Source: Candidatus Poribacteria bacterium
Lineage (GTDB): Bacteria; Poribacteria; WGA-4E; WGA-3G
DNA: 64,000 nt
Assembly: GCA_958295945.1 (NCBI GenBank)
Contig: OY282386.1
Coordinates: 4,210,204-4,274,203, forward strand
Direction of reading: 5' to 3'
Position numbers and translations under genes: made by a program. Shown here piece after piece: positions 37,350 through 45,682 of this stretch; position 1 is the first letter of the stretch, and each line of letters begins with the position of its first letter. The notes under the pieces were generated by a model. The model was given only the letters and a program-made list of their open reading frames with translations, did not search any database and was not told the origin of the DNA.

Positions 37350-37538
37350 GTGCATAAAGAATTCCGGTATAAAATATGCTCTTAGAAAGTAGTAGGCACA
37401 CTCCGTGGGTACTCCGTTCACAAGTTCAAAGACGCACAATGAATTGTGGAACTACAAACGGCATTTCTGTAAATCAAGCGGGCTCTGAAGTCTGTTCGGA
37501 CCTGTGTTGATGAGCCAAATATTTATGCACACCCCTCA
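37350..37538. repeat. Inverted-repeat element with GAGGGGTGTGCATAAA ends
   Basis: The left end TGAGGGGTGTGCATAAA and right end TTTATGCACACCCCTCA are perfect inverted repeats about 190 bp apart. The flanking ATATA-rich sequence may extend the inverted repeat. The right end abuts the ISAs1-type transposase fragment. Confidence 0.7.
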
Positions 37539-37566
37539 ATTATATCTGACACTCCGCCAGAGGCAT

Positions 37567-37866
37567 TCAATTGTCGATGTTTGCTCCTATAAGTGTGAGT
37601 GCTTCTTTAGGTTTTGCTGCAAAATATCTGAATGCATAAGCGATTTCTGTGTTTCCAGAAGTGCGTAATAGACTAAGGGTTGCATTTCGTCCTGCACACA
37701 TCACCTGAGGTCCGTTGCCACACCGGACTTGAGACGCATCCTCATCAAAGAGCACATCCCGCGTGCGGTGCGACAGATTCTCTATCGCCCAATGCCCACG
37801 ACGGAGCATCAAAATCCGTTTTGCTGACCCACACTCAGGTGTTAGACTTGTGATGCCATTAGGCAT
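37567..37866 (-). pseudogene. 3' fragment of an ISAs1-family transposase
   Basis: The 99 codons match the C-terminal region of ISAs1 (H-repeat) transposases: GITSLTPECGSAKRILMLRRGHW, IENLSHRTRDVLFDEDASQVR and GNGPQVM are the usual sequence around the last catalytic Glu (landmark: RRGHWAIEN). Family members are about 370 residues, so about three quarters of the protein is missing at its N-terminal side. The fragment ends at a natural-looking stop. Inactive remnant. Confidence 0.85.
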
Positions 37867-38001
37867 ATCATGTGCCTAACAGTCGTGAGTACGCCTGTCC
37901 CTCTCCCCTAAAGGCGTGCTCACAAATAGCGATTTTGGTAAGCGCGTTATCCAAATCGCTATTTATGAAGGTAGCGGTCTCCGGATCGCTACCTTCTTTT
38001 T
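37861..38001 (+). ncRNA. Candidate structured RNA: serial hairpins ending in an intrinsic terminator
   Basis: In order: AGGCA/TGCCT; GTGAGTACGCC/GGCGTGCTCAC (11 bp, one G-T pair); AAATAGCGATTTTGG/CCAAATCGCTATTT (one bulge); and GAAGGTAGCG/CGCTACCTTC (10 bp perfect) followed directly by TTTTT. The last is a textbook terminator on the plus strand. No promoter was found upstream. The alternative is a cluster of dispersed palindromes. Confidence 0.45.
37967..38001 (+). terminator. Intrinsic terminator
   Basis: A perfect 10-bp stem with a 10-nt loop and a run of five T directly after it. Confidence 0.6.
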
Positions 38002-38012
38002 ACTATAAACTG

Positions 38013-38361
38013 TACTATAGTTTGGACAATTTTTGTTCAGTGGAAGTTGAGTCTTCAACGGAGAAACTATTTTCAGCGAGTTTCCCATATCGGGGGAACC
38101 CCACGAAAAATGCTGCACTCCAGCGGAGTGCTATGTTTATAGAAACGTTATGGCATATTCTCGTACTCCAGCGGAGTGCTATGTGTTAATTCATACATAC
38201 CGCTCCGCTGGAGCGGGGAGGTTGTTCCATACTGTGGCTATAAACATATTGCTCCGCTGGAGCAAAGAGCGTTTGTGTCCTGTGTCAGAATTGGGTAACA
38301 GATGTCGTCCAACAAATTTCTTGTCCTAAACTCACGTATGAAAATTGTCCAAAGTATAGTA
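38013..38361. mobile_element. Miniature transposon with 21-bp inverted repeats and AACTG duplication
   Basis: The ends TACTATAGTTTGGACAATTT(T) and the complement of TACTATACTTTGGACAATTT(T) differ at one of 21 positions. The bases AACTG flank both sides (38008-38012 and 38362-38366), a 5-bp target-site duplication. Inside are four CTCC-AGC-GGAG hairpin units, two in each direction, and no ORF. Confidence 0.75.
38114..38260. repeat. Four CTCC-AGC-GGAG hairpin units in opposing orientation
   Basis: GCACTCC-AGC-GGAGTGC-TATGTTTATAG (38114), ACTCC-AGC-GGAGTGCTATGTG (38165), then two reversed copies (38201 and 38250). Stem bases change with compensation, while the flank TATGTTTATAG stays. Confidence 0.75.
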
Positions 38362-38618
38362 AACTGTAGGTGTTAATTTAGTGGGTTATTCGTACCGATT
38401 CTATACCAGAAGAAATCGGATTCATGAGATAATCTCGTTGACACTGATCAAGGATAACTCTATAATGTTTTGACAGCATAAGAGATGCCAAATTATTTGA
38501 ATAATTATCTTGAGTCTAATGATATCATTTTTATGAATAATAATCAAACAGATGTTGACTAAGCATTAGTATGATATTCTCATACCATCTACAAACATTC
38601 AGGAATAATACAGATATA

Positions 38619-39521
38619 ATGGCGCGAAATAAATTGAAGGACAGTGCAGTATATCAGTTCGTTATGATCTTTGGTTGGATTTGTCGTCTCCTACCCAAGA
38701 AATGGGCAATGTCCTTCGGCACAGGAATTGGCAAACTTCTCTATCGCATCCTCAAAAAACGCAAACAGATCGCACTCAATAACTTGAAAATTGCATTCGG
38801 AAACGCCATGGACGAAGACAGGCGACGTGATATTTGTAAAGCAAGTTTTATCAATCTCAGTAAAACAATCATTGAATTTATGCGTTTCACTAAACTGAAT
38901 CCTGACAATATCTGGCAGGAAGTTTCAGTAGAAGGCAAAGAGCATCTTGATGCAGCATTTGAAAAAGGTAATGGAGCCATCGTAGTATTAACTCATTTTG
39001 GGAATTGGGAACTTCTCTCACTCGTTTGGGGAGTACTCGTCCCAAACCGGGCAACAGCCATCGCCTTTCCTTTGAAAAATGGGAAACTGAATGCTTATAT
39101 TTGTCGCAATAGAGAACGCCTGAGTCTAAAACTTATACCGAGGCAAAACGCTATTCGCGCAACACTAAGTGCACTAAAAAATAATGAAGCAGTTGGGTTC
39201 TTTGCTGATCAGAATGCAGGAGAACAAGGAATATTCATTGAGTTCTTTGGCAAACCCGCATCCACATCCAGAGCACCCGTCACAATAGCATTGAAAACCG
39301 ACACGCCGATCCTATTTACATTAGATATACGACAACCAAATGACCAACATCATGTTTACATCTCTCCACCAATCCATTTGAAGTCATCTGGTGATACAGA
39401 AACTGATGTTATAGAATACACAACGCTTCTTATTAAAGAGTTAGAGAAATACATACAGAAATATCCAGAACAGTGGCTTTGGCTTCACAATCGGTGGAAA
39501 ACCCAACCGAAACATGATTGA
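38619..39521 (+). CDS. Lipid A biosynthesis acyltransferase-like protein (LpxL/HtrB family)
   Basis: 300 residues from ATG 38619 (upstream in-frame ATG at 38571 is possible). N-terminal membrane-anchoring helix VYQFVMIFGWICRLLP, then the catalytic H-x4-E motif in VVLTHFGNWELLS, a conserved GFFADQNAGEQGIFIEFFG region and the family C-terminus WLWLHNRWKTQP. It transfers a secondary acyl chain onto lipid A or a related glycolipid at the inner membrane. Presence implies an LPS-type outer membrane. Transcribed alone. Confidence 0.9.
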   Translation: MARNKLKDSAVYQFVMIFGWICRLLPKKWAMSFGTGIGKLLYRILKKRKQIALNNLKIAFGNAMDEDRRRDICKASFINLSKTIIEFMRFTKLNPDNIWQEVSVEGKEHLDAAFEKGNGAIVVLTHFGNWELLSLVWGVLVPNRATAIAFPLKNGKLNAYICRNRERLSLKLIPRQNAIRATLSALKNNEAVGFFADQNAGEQGIFIEFFGKPASTSRAPVTIALKTDTPILFTLDIRQPNDQHHVYISPPIHLKSSGDTETDVIEYTTLLIKELEKYIQKYPEQWLWLHNRWKTQPKHD

Positions 39522-39568
39522 CTTATGAGATGAACTGTGACTATTGGAAACAGCAGACAGTTTATTGA

Positions 39569-39887
39569 GGGTGGGTAATCGAGGGTGAAAACCGCTCCAA
39601 AAAGAGGCCGGAAATCGCTTTCGTAGGCGGGGAATGCCAAAAGGCATTCATACCGTTGATTTGGTGCTTTGTTAGCGCGCTCTTACATTGTTGGAGCGGT
39701 TTAAAACCGCGATTTCTTTCTGTCCTACAGGACTATAGAGGTTGAAAACCGCGATAGCCACCTCCCGCATTGTAGGGCGGGGTCTCTGTGCCCCGCCTAA
39801 ACCTGCTACATTTAAACAATGGGCGGGGCACAGAGACCCCGCCCTACAATGGATAATGTGATATTTTGCCAAAAACTTTACTCACCC
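39569..39887. mobile_element. Miniature transposon with GGGTG-GTAA ends and 8-bp target duplication
   Basis: Left end GGGTGGGTAAT and right end CTTTACTCACCC are related inverted repeats. TTTATTGA stands directly outside both (39561-39568 and 39888-39895). The interior holds several palindromes (GGAGCGGTTTAAAACCGC; GGCGGGG..CCCCGCC twice in inverted order). The right 50 bp are the reverse complement of the left end at 53775. No ORF. Confidence 0.75.
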
Positions 39888-39996
39888 TTTATTGATTATA
39901 CTATTGCTTAAACATAGAAAATATGCTAACATATAGAATATAAACAAAACACATCAAATGAACATTGAGTTATAATAACAGCAGCAGGGTAACAGC

Positions 39997-41520
39997 ATGA
40001 AAAGATACACATTGTCCTTCATCGTATTAGTGGTCGCGATAGGAATACCATTGCTCATCATTCACTCCAGTGAAAAAGATGCAGTCAGTGAAACCGAGCA
40101 AATAAACCGATTGATTGGAGCACTCAAATCTGCTATTGATACTGCAAAAGAAAATCATTATAAACCGGTAGACACAAATGCAATGTATCGTGGTGCAATA
40201 AAAGGTGCACTCGGTGCAATCAATGACCCATATACCTATCTATTGTCGGAACGAGATCATCAACGTTCTGTTGAAAATCTATATAATGCAAATTTCGGTG
40301 GAATTGGAGTGGGCATATACCCTGATCGTGGATTTATCAAAATATCTAAACCAATACCAGGAACTCCCGCAGATTCCGCACATCTTCAAGCTGGCGATTA
40401 TATTACCAAAGTTAATGGCAAACAAATTTTCTTAAATGAAAGAACGGGTATGACCGTCGACGATGTTGTTGATCTACTCAGAGGAGCAGTTAATACAGAT
40501 GTCACCATTACCGTACAACGCAAGTTCCTCGAACCTTTTGATGTAAAACTCAAACGCGCTAAAATCTTGGTGCCGAGTGTCACAACATCTATGTTGGACG
40601 ATAAAATTGCATATATACGAATAACCAAATTTATCGGAACAAACCGAGTAGGTGGAACAGTACAAGAATTCAATAAAGCACTCGCAGCACATAAAGAAGC
40701 AGGTATGCAGGCACTCATCTTAGACTTGCGAAACAATCAAGGCGGTTTGCTGGATGCAGCATACCACATCGCAGATGCATTTATCAGTCAGGGGATAATC
40801 GTTTCAACAAAGGGAAGAAAAAACGAGTTTGATGAACAATATACTGCACGCCCAAAAATCAAATGTGACTCTGATATTCCGATCGTCGTTCTCGTAGATG
40901 AATATAGTGCCAGTGCATCTGAAATTGTCGCAGGTGCGATTAAAGATACAGGCCGTGGAATCCTTGTCGGAACGAAAACTTACGGCAAAGGTGTTGTCCA
41001 AAAACGATATCCGCTATCTGACCTCGGGGCAATTTCCCTCACAATATCGTCCTATTATACACCTAACGGCATATCAATAGACAATACCGGGATTGCGCCA
41101 CATGTCCATGTTACTGAACCGCAAACTGAAAGAATCGAACAAATAATGCAGCGGATCGTCGCTGAAAAAAATGCACTGGAGAATTTTGTCACTGAATGGA
41201 TTGAGGAGGAATCCAAACGAATAGGGAATATCCCTACTGATTTTGGAAAACTTGAGGCGGCACTTCCACAATTCAGACAAAAACTTGCTGACGATGGATA
41301 CCGAGTCAGTCTAAGATGGTTGACAATACGCGCTGAACAACTGTTCAACATTAATGTCGGTATTGAACGGGTTGTCAACTTAAGGCATGATACACAACTG
41401 AAAGAAGCAATCCGTCTCATCAAGACAAATGAAGTCGGGAACACGATACAGTTGTACCGCGCACTGGATCAGATACTGCAATTAATGGGAAAAGAAATGC
41501 AAACAATGGCACAGTTGTAG
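39997..41520 (+). CDS. Carboxy-terminal processing protease (S41 family, CtpA-like)
   Basis: A 507-residue periplasmic serine protease. The N-terminal signal or anchor is MKRYTLSFIVLVVAIGIPLLIIH (landmark: VLVVAIGIPLLII). A PDZ domain covers residues about 105-190 (FGGIGVGIYPDRGF, AGDYITKVNG). The catalytic core has LDLRNNQGGLLDAAYH, the nucleophile Ser in EYSASASEIVAGAI, and the general-base Lys in TYGKGVVQKRYPL. A C-terminal helical extension of about 130 residues is typical of larger members. It trims or degrades exported proteins. Confidence 0.94.
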   Translation: MKRYTLSFIVLVVAIGIPLLIIHSSEKDAVSETEQINRLIGALKSAIDTAKENHYKPVDTNAMYRGAIKGALGAINDPYTYLLSERDHQRSVENLYNANFGGIGVGIYPDRGFIKISKPIPGTPADSAHLQAGDYITKVNGKQIFLNERTGMTVDDVVDLLRGAVNTDVTITVQRKFLEPFDVKLKRAKILVPSVTTSMLDDKIAYIRITKFIGTNRVGGTVQEFNKALAAHKEAGMQALILDLRNNQGGLLDAAYHIADAFISQGIIVSTKGRKNEFDEQYTARPKIKCDSDIPIVVLVDEYSASASEIVAGAIKDTGRGILVGTKTYGKGVVQKRYPLSDLGAISLTISSYYTPNGISIDNTGIAPHVHVTEPQTERIEQIMQRIVAEKNALENFVTEWIEEESKRIGNIPTDFGKLEAALPQFRQKLADDGYRVSLRWLTIRAEQLFNINVGIERVVNLRHDTQLKEAIRLIKTNEVGNTIQLYRALDQILQLMGKEMQTMAQL

Positions 41521-41569
41521 AAGTACCGCAGTTCTCATTGAGCAAAGCAAATCCCTAACCACAAAATTA

Positions 41570-43501
41570 ATGAATCACCAAACCTCGCAAACTAACGAGG
41601 TTATCTCCAAAAAAGCGATAATTGTTGGTTTAATCCTCGTCATCGTAAACGCATACTGGGTGGGAATAGCCAGTGAACTCTGGTATGCAGTCTACACACT
41701 TGTCTCCCCGTTTTCTAATGCTGTCTTTACACTAGCAGCACTGCTTGTTCTCAACGTTCTCCTTCGCAAATTCACACCACGCATCGCATTCACGCCAGCA
41801 GAATTGCTACTGATTTATATCATGGTGACGATGGTCTCCACCATCTCTGGACATGCCATGATGGCAATCCTGATGGGGACATTAGCACACCCATTCTGGT
41901 TTGCTACTCCCGAAAATGAGTGGGCGCAGCTCTTTTTACACCACATTCCACAATGGCTAACAGCTCACGACCCTGAATGGTTAGTAGGTTATTATGAAGG
42001 TGAATCAAGTCTGTATATGACTGAACACCTTCGCATCTGGGCAAAACCAGTACTTATCTGGACAGGTTTTATCTTCATCCTCTACGGATCGTTGCTCTGT
42101 TTAGGATTGCTACTCCGAAAACAGTGGATGGAACGCGAAAAATTAAGTTTCCCATTGACACAGTTGCCGTTGCAGATGGCAACGAACCGTAGCTTTTTCA
42201 GATTAAGATCACTTTGGATAGGGTTTGGTATCGCCGCTCTGGTCCGTATCATTGCTGGATTGCACGACCTGTTTCCTGTATTCCCCGCTTTCCCATCAAG
42301 TTATCGGTTAGATAGGTTCCTCACAGACAGACCGTGGAACGCAGTCGGTTATGTCTCTATGTCGTTCAATCTTGCAATAGTCGGTTTGACCTATTTCATG
42401 CCGCTTGACCTTGCGTTTTCCACGTGGTTTTTCTTCTGGTTAACACGCGCAGAACGAGTGATCGCAAGTGCAGTCGGTATAACGAATATAGGAACACTCC
42501 ACCTCAATGACCGCGCGTCAGGTGCCTGGATAGGCATCGCTGTGCTAACGCTATGGATGGGACGTAGACACATCGTCCGGTTTTTCAGACATGTGGTGGG
42601 GCTCGAACAAGGTGACGATAGCAACGAACCGCTATCCTATAGAACAACTGCAATCCTCGCAATACTCAGTGTTGGTGCTGTGTTTCTTTTCTGTTATATG
42701 GCGGGTATGTCGCTATGGGTGATCGCTGTCTTTTACGCGCTATTTATCGCATTTGCACTCGCAATCGGACGCGTCCGGGCGGAATTAGGCCCCCCTTATC
42801 ATGAGGTCATCGGGATAAATCCGCGCCAAATTATGGTTAATACTTTCGGCACGCGCGCTTTAGGTGCACCGAACCTGACTATGATGACTTTTCTCTATGC
42901 GTTTAACCGATGCAACCGCTCACATCCGATGCCAAATCAGATTGAATCGCTCCGAATCGGCAATCAGGCACGGATACCCGGAAGAACATTAGTCTTATGC
43001 ATGGCACTTGCTATCGGAATCGGTGCACTTGCCACATTTTGGACATATCTACAAGTCGCGTATCAATATGGCGTGCTTGCAAGATGTCAGGGACATGTTG
43101 GACACTTCGGGTGGGAAAGTTTCAATCCCCTACAAAGTTGGTTGCAACATCCGAAGGAGGCAAATGTCAGTTCAATAGGATTTATGGGTGCTGGATTCGC
43201 ATTTGTGTTCCTGCTCAATTTCTTGCGAACACGTCTGCTATGGTGGACACTGCATCCATCAGGTTACGTGCTGTCCGGTGCTTCTTGGGGTGGACTCATC
43301 TACTTTTGGTTTCCTGTCATGGTGAGTTGGTTGATTAAGTTTATGATCCTACGGTTCTCGGGTTGGCAAACCTATCGCAAAGCTATTCCGTTTTTTCTCG
43401 GTCTGGTTTTAGGAGATTTCGTGCCACGAAGTGTTTTGAGTATCATCAGTTTTGTAATGAATCTCTATATGCCATCTTCAGGGGCGGGGCATTCGCTTTA
43501 G
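41570..43501 (+). CDS. Large polytopic membrane protein (DUF6784/DUF6785-like)
   Basis: 643 residues with about 12-14 hydrophobic membrane spans and short loops. Conserved-looking soluble landmarks are GRVRAELGPPYHEV and NPRQIMVNTFGTRALG in the second half, and LSFPLTQLPLQM in the first. It resembles the poorly characterised DUF6784/6785 proteins, which look like distant oligopeptide-transporter relatives; this assignment is from memory. A transporter role is inferred from topology only. It starts 49 bp after the protease and may share its transcript. Confidence 0.7.
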   Translation: MNHQTSQTNEVISKKAIIVGLILVIVNAYWVGIASELWYAVYTLVSPFSNAVFTLAALLVLNVLLRKFTPRIAFTPAELLLIYIMVTMVSTISGHAMMAILMGTLAHPFWFATPENEWAQLFLHHIPQWLTAHDPEWLVGYYEGESSLYMTEHLRIWAKPVLIWTGFIFILYGSLLCLGLLLRKQWMEREKLSFPLTQLPLQMATNRSFFRLRSLWIGFGIAALVRIIAGLHDLFPVFPAFPSSYRLDRFLTDRPWNAVGYVSMSFNLAIVGLTYFMPLDLAFSTWFFFWLTRAERVIASAVGITNIGTLHLNDRASGAWIGIAVLTLWMGRRHIVRFFRHVVGLEQGDDSNEPLSYRTTAILAILSVGAVFLFCYMAGMSLWVIAVFYALFIAFALAIGRVRAELGPPYHEVIGINPRQIMVNTFGTRALGAPNLTMMTFLYAFNRCNRSHPMPNQIESLRIGNQARIPGRTLVLCMALAIGIGALATFWTYLQVAYQYGVLARCQGHVGHFGWESFNPLQSWLQHPKEANVSSIGFMGAGFAFVFLLNFLRTRLLWWTLHPSGYVLSGASWGGLIYFWFPVMVSWLIKFMILRFSGWQTYRKAIPFFLGLVLGDFVPRSVLSIISFVMNLYMPSSGAGHSL

Positions 43502-43527
43502 CACAATAAGTATGTTATAATGAAATT

Positions 43528-44565
43528 ATGAAACCACTACTCACAGTCAATTCAATAACAAAACAGTTCGCAGCAACACCTATCGTAACAGACGTTAGCT
43601 TCAAGGTGTATCCAGAAGAAATCTTTGCCCTATTAGGTGCAAGCGGATGTGGCAAAACGACAACCTTACGCCTCATTGCAGGATTTGAAAAGGCAGATGC
43701 AGGCACAATAACAATGGAAGACCGTGTCTTTGATGACCAAAACACCTACATTCCCCCAGAAGCACGCGGCATCGGATTTGTCTTTCAAGATTATGCCCTT
43801 TTCCCTGACAAAAACGTGCTGGAAAACGCTGCCTTTGGTCTGAGTCGGAAGATCCCGAAAAAGGAACGACATGCGAATGCTTTGGATACCCTTGAACGAG
43901 TCGGCATTGCACACCTACATGCACGTATGCCACATCATCTCTCTGGTGGAGAACAGCAAAGGGTCGCTTTGGCACGTTCACTTGCAACACAACCGAAACT
44001 CCTACTCTTAGACGAACCTTTTTCAAGTCTTGATGCGGGACTCCGACAAGCTACACGTGAAGAGGTGCGCGAATTGCTAAAGGCCTCAGGGATCACTGTG
44101 GTTCTGGTAACCCACGACCAAGAAGAAGCATTGAGTTTCGCTGAACGGATAGCAGTCATGAACAGCGGAAAGATCGAACAGATCGGCACACCTACAGAGG
44201 TATACCAACATCCAAATACAGAATATGTTGCCAGATTTTTAGGCACAACGAACATCATTGAAACGGATATCAAAAATGGCATCGCAGATACACCCGTTGG
44301 AACTTTAGAAGTAGATTCACCAGACACAACACACACACTCATTTCAATCCGTCCGGAACATCTCCACATAGAAAAGCAGAGTACCAATGCTCGTGATAGA
44401 AAACAAGGACATATCGTAGCTCGTGAATTCAAAGGGCATGACTTTACTTATCGCGTTGAGGTGGATGGTAAACAGTATTTCGTCCAAACCGACTATCAAC
44501 AGCACTTTGAGGTGGGAGATGTGGTTACGTTGAAACCCGTTGAAGCGGTTGTTATACCAAATTAA
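43528..44565 (+). CDS. ABC transporter ATP-binding protein (FbpC/PotA type)
   Basis: A 345-residue ATPase of the iron(III)/spermidine/sugar-import subfamily. Walker A GASGCGKTTTLRL, Q-loop VFQDYALFP, signature LSGGEQQRVALARSL, Walker B LLLLDEPFSSLD, switch VTHDQEEAL, and a C-terminal TOBE-like regulatory domain (residues 235-340; ISIRPEHLHIEK). No permease or binding protein is adjacent, so it is an orphan here. The last four codons and stop derive from a repeat element that begins at 44552, so the native C-terminus was probably altered. Confidence 0.93.
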   Translation: MKPLLTVNSITKQFAATPIVTDVSFKVYPEEIFALLGASGCGKTTTLRLIAGFEKADAGTITMEDRVFDDQNTYIPPEARGIGFVFQDYALFPDKNVLENAAFGLSRKIPKKERHANALDTLERVGIAHLHARMPHHLSGGEQQRVALARSLATQPKLLLLDEPFSSLDAGLRQATREEVRELLKASGITVVLVTHDQEEALSFAERIAVMNSGKIEQIGTPTEVYQHPNTEYVARFLGTTNIIETDIKNGIADTPVGTLEVDSPDTTHTLISIRPEHLHIEKQSTNARDRKQGHIVAREFKGHDFTYRVEVDGKQYFVQTDYQQHFEVGDVVTLKPVEAVVIPN

Positions 44566-44605
44566 TCCGATTTGTAGCGCGAGGGCTCCGTGCCTCGCCA
44601 ATGTC
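44552..44605. repeat. TTATACCAAA-type element overlapping the ABC gene end
   Basis: The first 47 bp match 6574-6620 with three mismatches and include the palindrome GCGAGG..CCTCGC. Its TTATACCAAATTAA provides the stop codon of the ABC ATPase. Confidence 0.8.
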
Positions 44606-44840
44606 TGAACACTATAAACACCAATCAAAAATCCTGGTTCAGACAATTCCCGTGTCAATCCGCAATGCCCTCGCGTTTTATACTTGTCTTCAGCACCAGC
44701 GGTGCGGAAGGTGTATAGAACATAGACCATCCCAACAAACAAGCCCCAGCGGGGCAGCATGCGCGTGTGGCATGCTGCATGAGGTGTATCCCTATACAAT
44801 CCTGAAAATCTACAAATCCTGAAAATCCTGGTTCAGACAA
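44602..44840. repeat. Hairpin-rich repeat region
   Basis: TGTCTGAAC (44602) and GTTCAGACA (44637) are an inverted pair; CTGGTTCAGACA recurs near 44829. GCACC-AGC-GGTGC (44692) and GCCCC-AGC-GGGGC (44743) are further AGC-loop hairpins like those at 38114. The A/C-rich tract 44840-45060 has no convincing gene. Confidence 0.55.
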
Positions 44841-45118
44841 AAAGGAACAAAGCACAATGAAACACAGAACACCCAAAATAAACCCAACAAAATCAAAGAA
44901 CATTAATGTAGAATACAGAGACAAAACAGACAAAATATTGACCCAAAAAAACAACACACAAACCTTCACAAACCCAGACAGGTACAGACCGCACAGACAA
45001 CACAAAAAAGGGGCACTGTGTGAAAAACAACACAATACGGTGTGAAAATCAAAAAACACCCTCTTGTTGGAGTGGTTTAAAACCACGATTTTCAACAATG
45101 GTTGGAGCACTTTATGGG

Positions 45119-45211
45119 GCATAGAATTATATTTATACTTTCTATCAACGGTAGGCGAGGTTTCCTAACCTCGCCTGATATCAATGTGTAGAATTAATTC
45201 AATAAGTTACC
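45119..45211. repeat. GCATAGAATT...TTACC repeat, copy 2
   Basis: Counterpart of 32271-32360, with the central palindrome GGCGAGGTT-TCCT-AACCTCGCC. Confidence 0.75.
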
Positions 45212-45230
45212 ATATATTCTTGTTTGCGAT

Positions 45231-45511
45231 TCAAGGTGAATCAGGAGATTTTCCTTCAAATGATGAAATACCTGCAAGTATATACGGGGAGAGCCATGGA
45301 GATAAATTTTGGACAAGTTCGAATTTTGGAAATATATTCGCGTCAAAGACATATGCTCACTTGATAGTGAACTTGGTGAATATGTGCTTTCTGCGTACGT
45401 TTTCTTAAATAATTTAACCCTAGTCCAGGCGACTATGTCATCACGGCACGCGTGTATCGCTTCTCAGATTACACATATTACGATGAAACATACACTGTTA
45501 CGGTATGGTGA
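45231..45511 (+). pseudogene. Decayed gene with at least two frameshifts
   Basis: Protein-like text continues across all three frames: GESGDFPSNDEIPASIYGES, then LDSELGEYVLSAYVFLNN, then SPGDYVITARVYRFSDYTYY ending in VTVW and a TGA at 45509. The last piece is a convincing beta-rich C-terminus. An intrinsic terminator follows 26 bp later. The original protein is not recognised; probably a secreted beta-sandwich protein. Confidence 0.6.
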
Positions 45512-45537
45512 GAATATGTAGTTTTACAATCATTGAC

Positions 45538-45579
45538 AAAAAACAGGCAGGTAACCGCAAGGTTATCTGCCTGTTTTTT
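45538..45579. terminator. Strong bidirectional intrinsic terminator
   Basis: A 19-bp stem (AAAAAACAGGCAGGTAACC pairing with GGTTATCTGCCTGTTTTTT, one G-T pair) capped by a GCAA tetraloop, with A and T tracts on the two sides. Confidence 0.92.
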
Positions 45580-45682
45580 CACTACATTTTTGCTCCTAAA
45601 TGTGTTAAAATAATTAGGTGTAAGATACGTGCCTTTACGGAACCTATTTTACTATTTTAATGCTAACAGCAAGGATATTCTG

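Noticed and set aside
44857-45045. 62-codon Lys/Asn/Thr-rich plus-strand ORF with AGGAAC upstream
   Set aside because: Low-complexity A/C-rich tract between repeats; composition unlike any neighbour and no recognisable fold.
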